A DNA stretch of 6,907 nt. Source: Candidatus Aminicenantota bacterium. GTDB taxonomy: Bacteria; Acidobacteriota; Aminicenantia; UBA2199. Below, one piece after another: positions 6,877 to 6,907 of the stretch. The notes under the pieces were generated by a model. It had not been told where the DNA came from. It did no database searches and saw nothing but the letters and a program-made list of their open reading frames with translations. Location: NCBI GenBank assembly GCA_024644125.1, contig JAHELQ010000287.1:1-6907 (forward strand), read 5' to 3'. A program made the position numbers and the translations under genes. Position 1 is the first letter of the stretch. The number at the start of each line of letters is the position of its first letter.

Positions 6877-6907
6877 ATCCGGCGAAGGGATCTTCCGGCA
6901 GCAACAG
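6869..6907 (+). CDS. Start of an overlapping downstream gene, 3'-partial, function unknown
   Basis: An ATG at 6869 opens a frame in +2 that overlaps the NRPS stop by 8 bases (ATGGCTAG) and runs to the window edge as MARSGEGIFRQQQ. A GAGG sits six bases upstream. Overlaps of this kind are common inside biosynthetic operons, so the next gene is likely co-transcribed and translationally coupled. Because the NRPS ends in E with no release domain, a following NRPS subunit beginning with a condensation domain would make sense. The 13 visible residues do not show a condensation-domain start or a known docking sequence, so an export or tailoring gene is equally possible. Function cannot be assigned from this fragment. 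Confidence 0.6.
   Translation, partial: MARSGEGIFRQQQ

Overview
This window is almost entirely the 3' part of one very large nonribosomal peptide synthetase (NRPS) gene on the + strand. Its reading frame is open from the first base to a TAG stop at 6874-6876 and encodes 2291 residues. Residue numbers below count from the codon at bases 1-3. The true start lies upstream of the window. Nothing in the sequence fixes the host. It is bacterial, with GC in the mid-50s percent by eye and a tightly packed operon style. NRPS genes of this kind occur in many lineages, so I do not name a taxon.

Layout: C-terminal remnant of a condensation domain (C1, 1-354); adenylation domain A1 (about 427-1902); carrier domain T1 (about 1936-2160); full condensation domain C2 (about 2260-3585); adenylation domain A2 (about 3658-5145); carrier domain T2 (about 5194-5415); epimerization domain E (about 5455-6780); short acidic tail (6781-6873). 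The line is therefore (C)-A-T-C-A-T-E. There are two elongation modules, the second set up to present a D-configured residue. There is no thioesterase or reductase, so the chain must pass to another protein. A second reading frame opens with ATG at 6869, overlapping the NRPS stop by 8 bases and preceded by a GAGG inside the NRPS tail. This points to a translationally coupled downstream gene, of which only 13 codons are visible.

How it works, by inference: the upstream part of the protein delivers a peptidyl chain to C1. A1 loads residue X1 on T1 (Ser680). C2 moves the chain onto residue X2, loaded by A2 on T2 (Ser1769). E then epimerizes X2 before hand-over. The A2 pocket signature read by eye (DAEHIGEVTK) has acidic residues that suggest a basic amino acid. 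The A1 signature (DALAHGNVIK) matches nothing I can recall with confidence.

The main oddities are a junction that looks as if an E domain is missing between T1 and C2 (E-type carrier motif and D-acceptor-like C motif, but only a short linker), the unfamiliar A1 pocket with a degenerate core motif, and a 40-base perfect repeat shared by the A8 regions of the two A domains. I see no RNA gene, mobile element, CRISPR array, promoter or terminator. The system is a recognisable NRPS; what may be new is its product.
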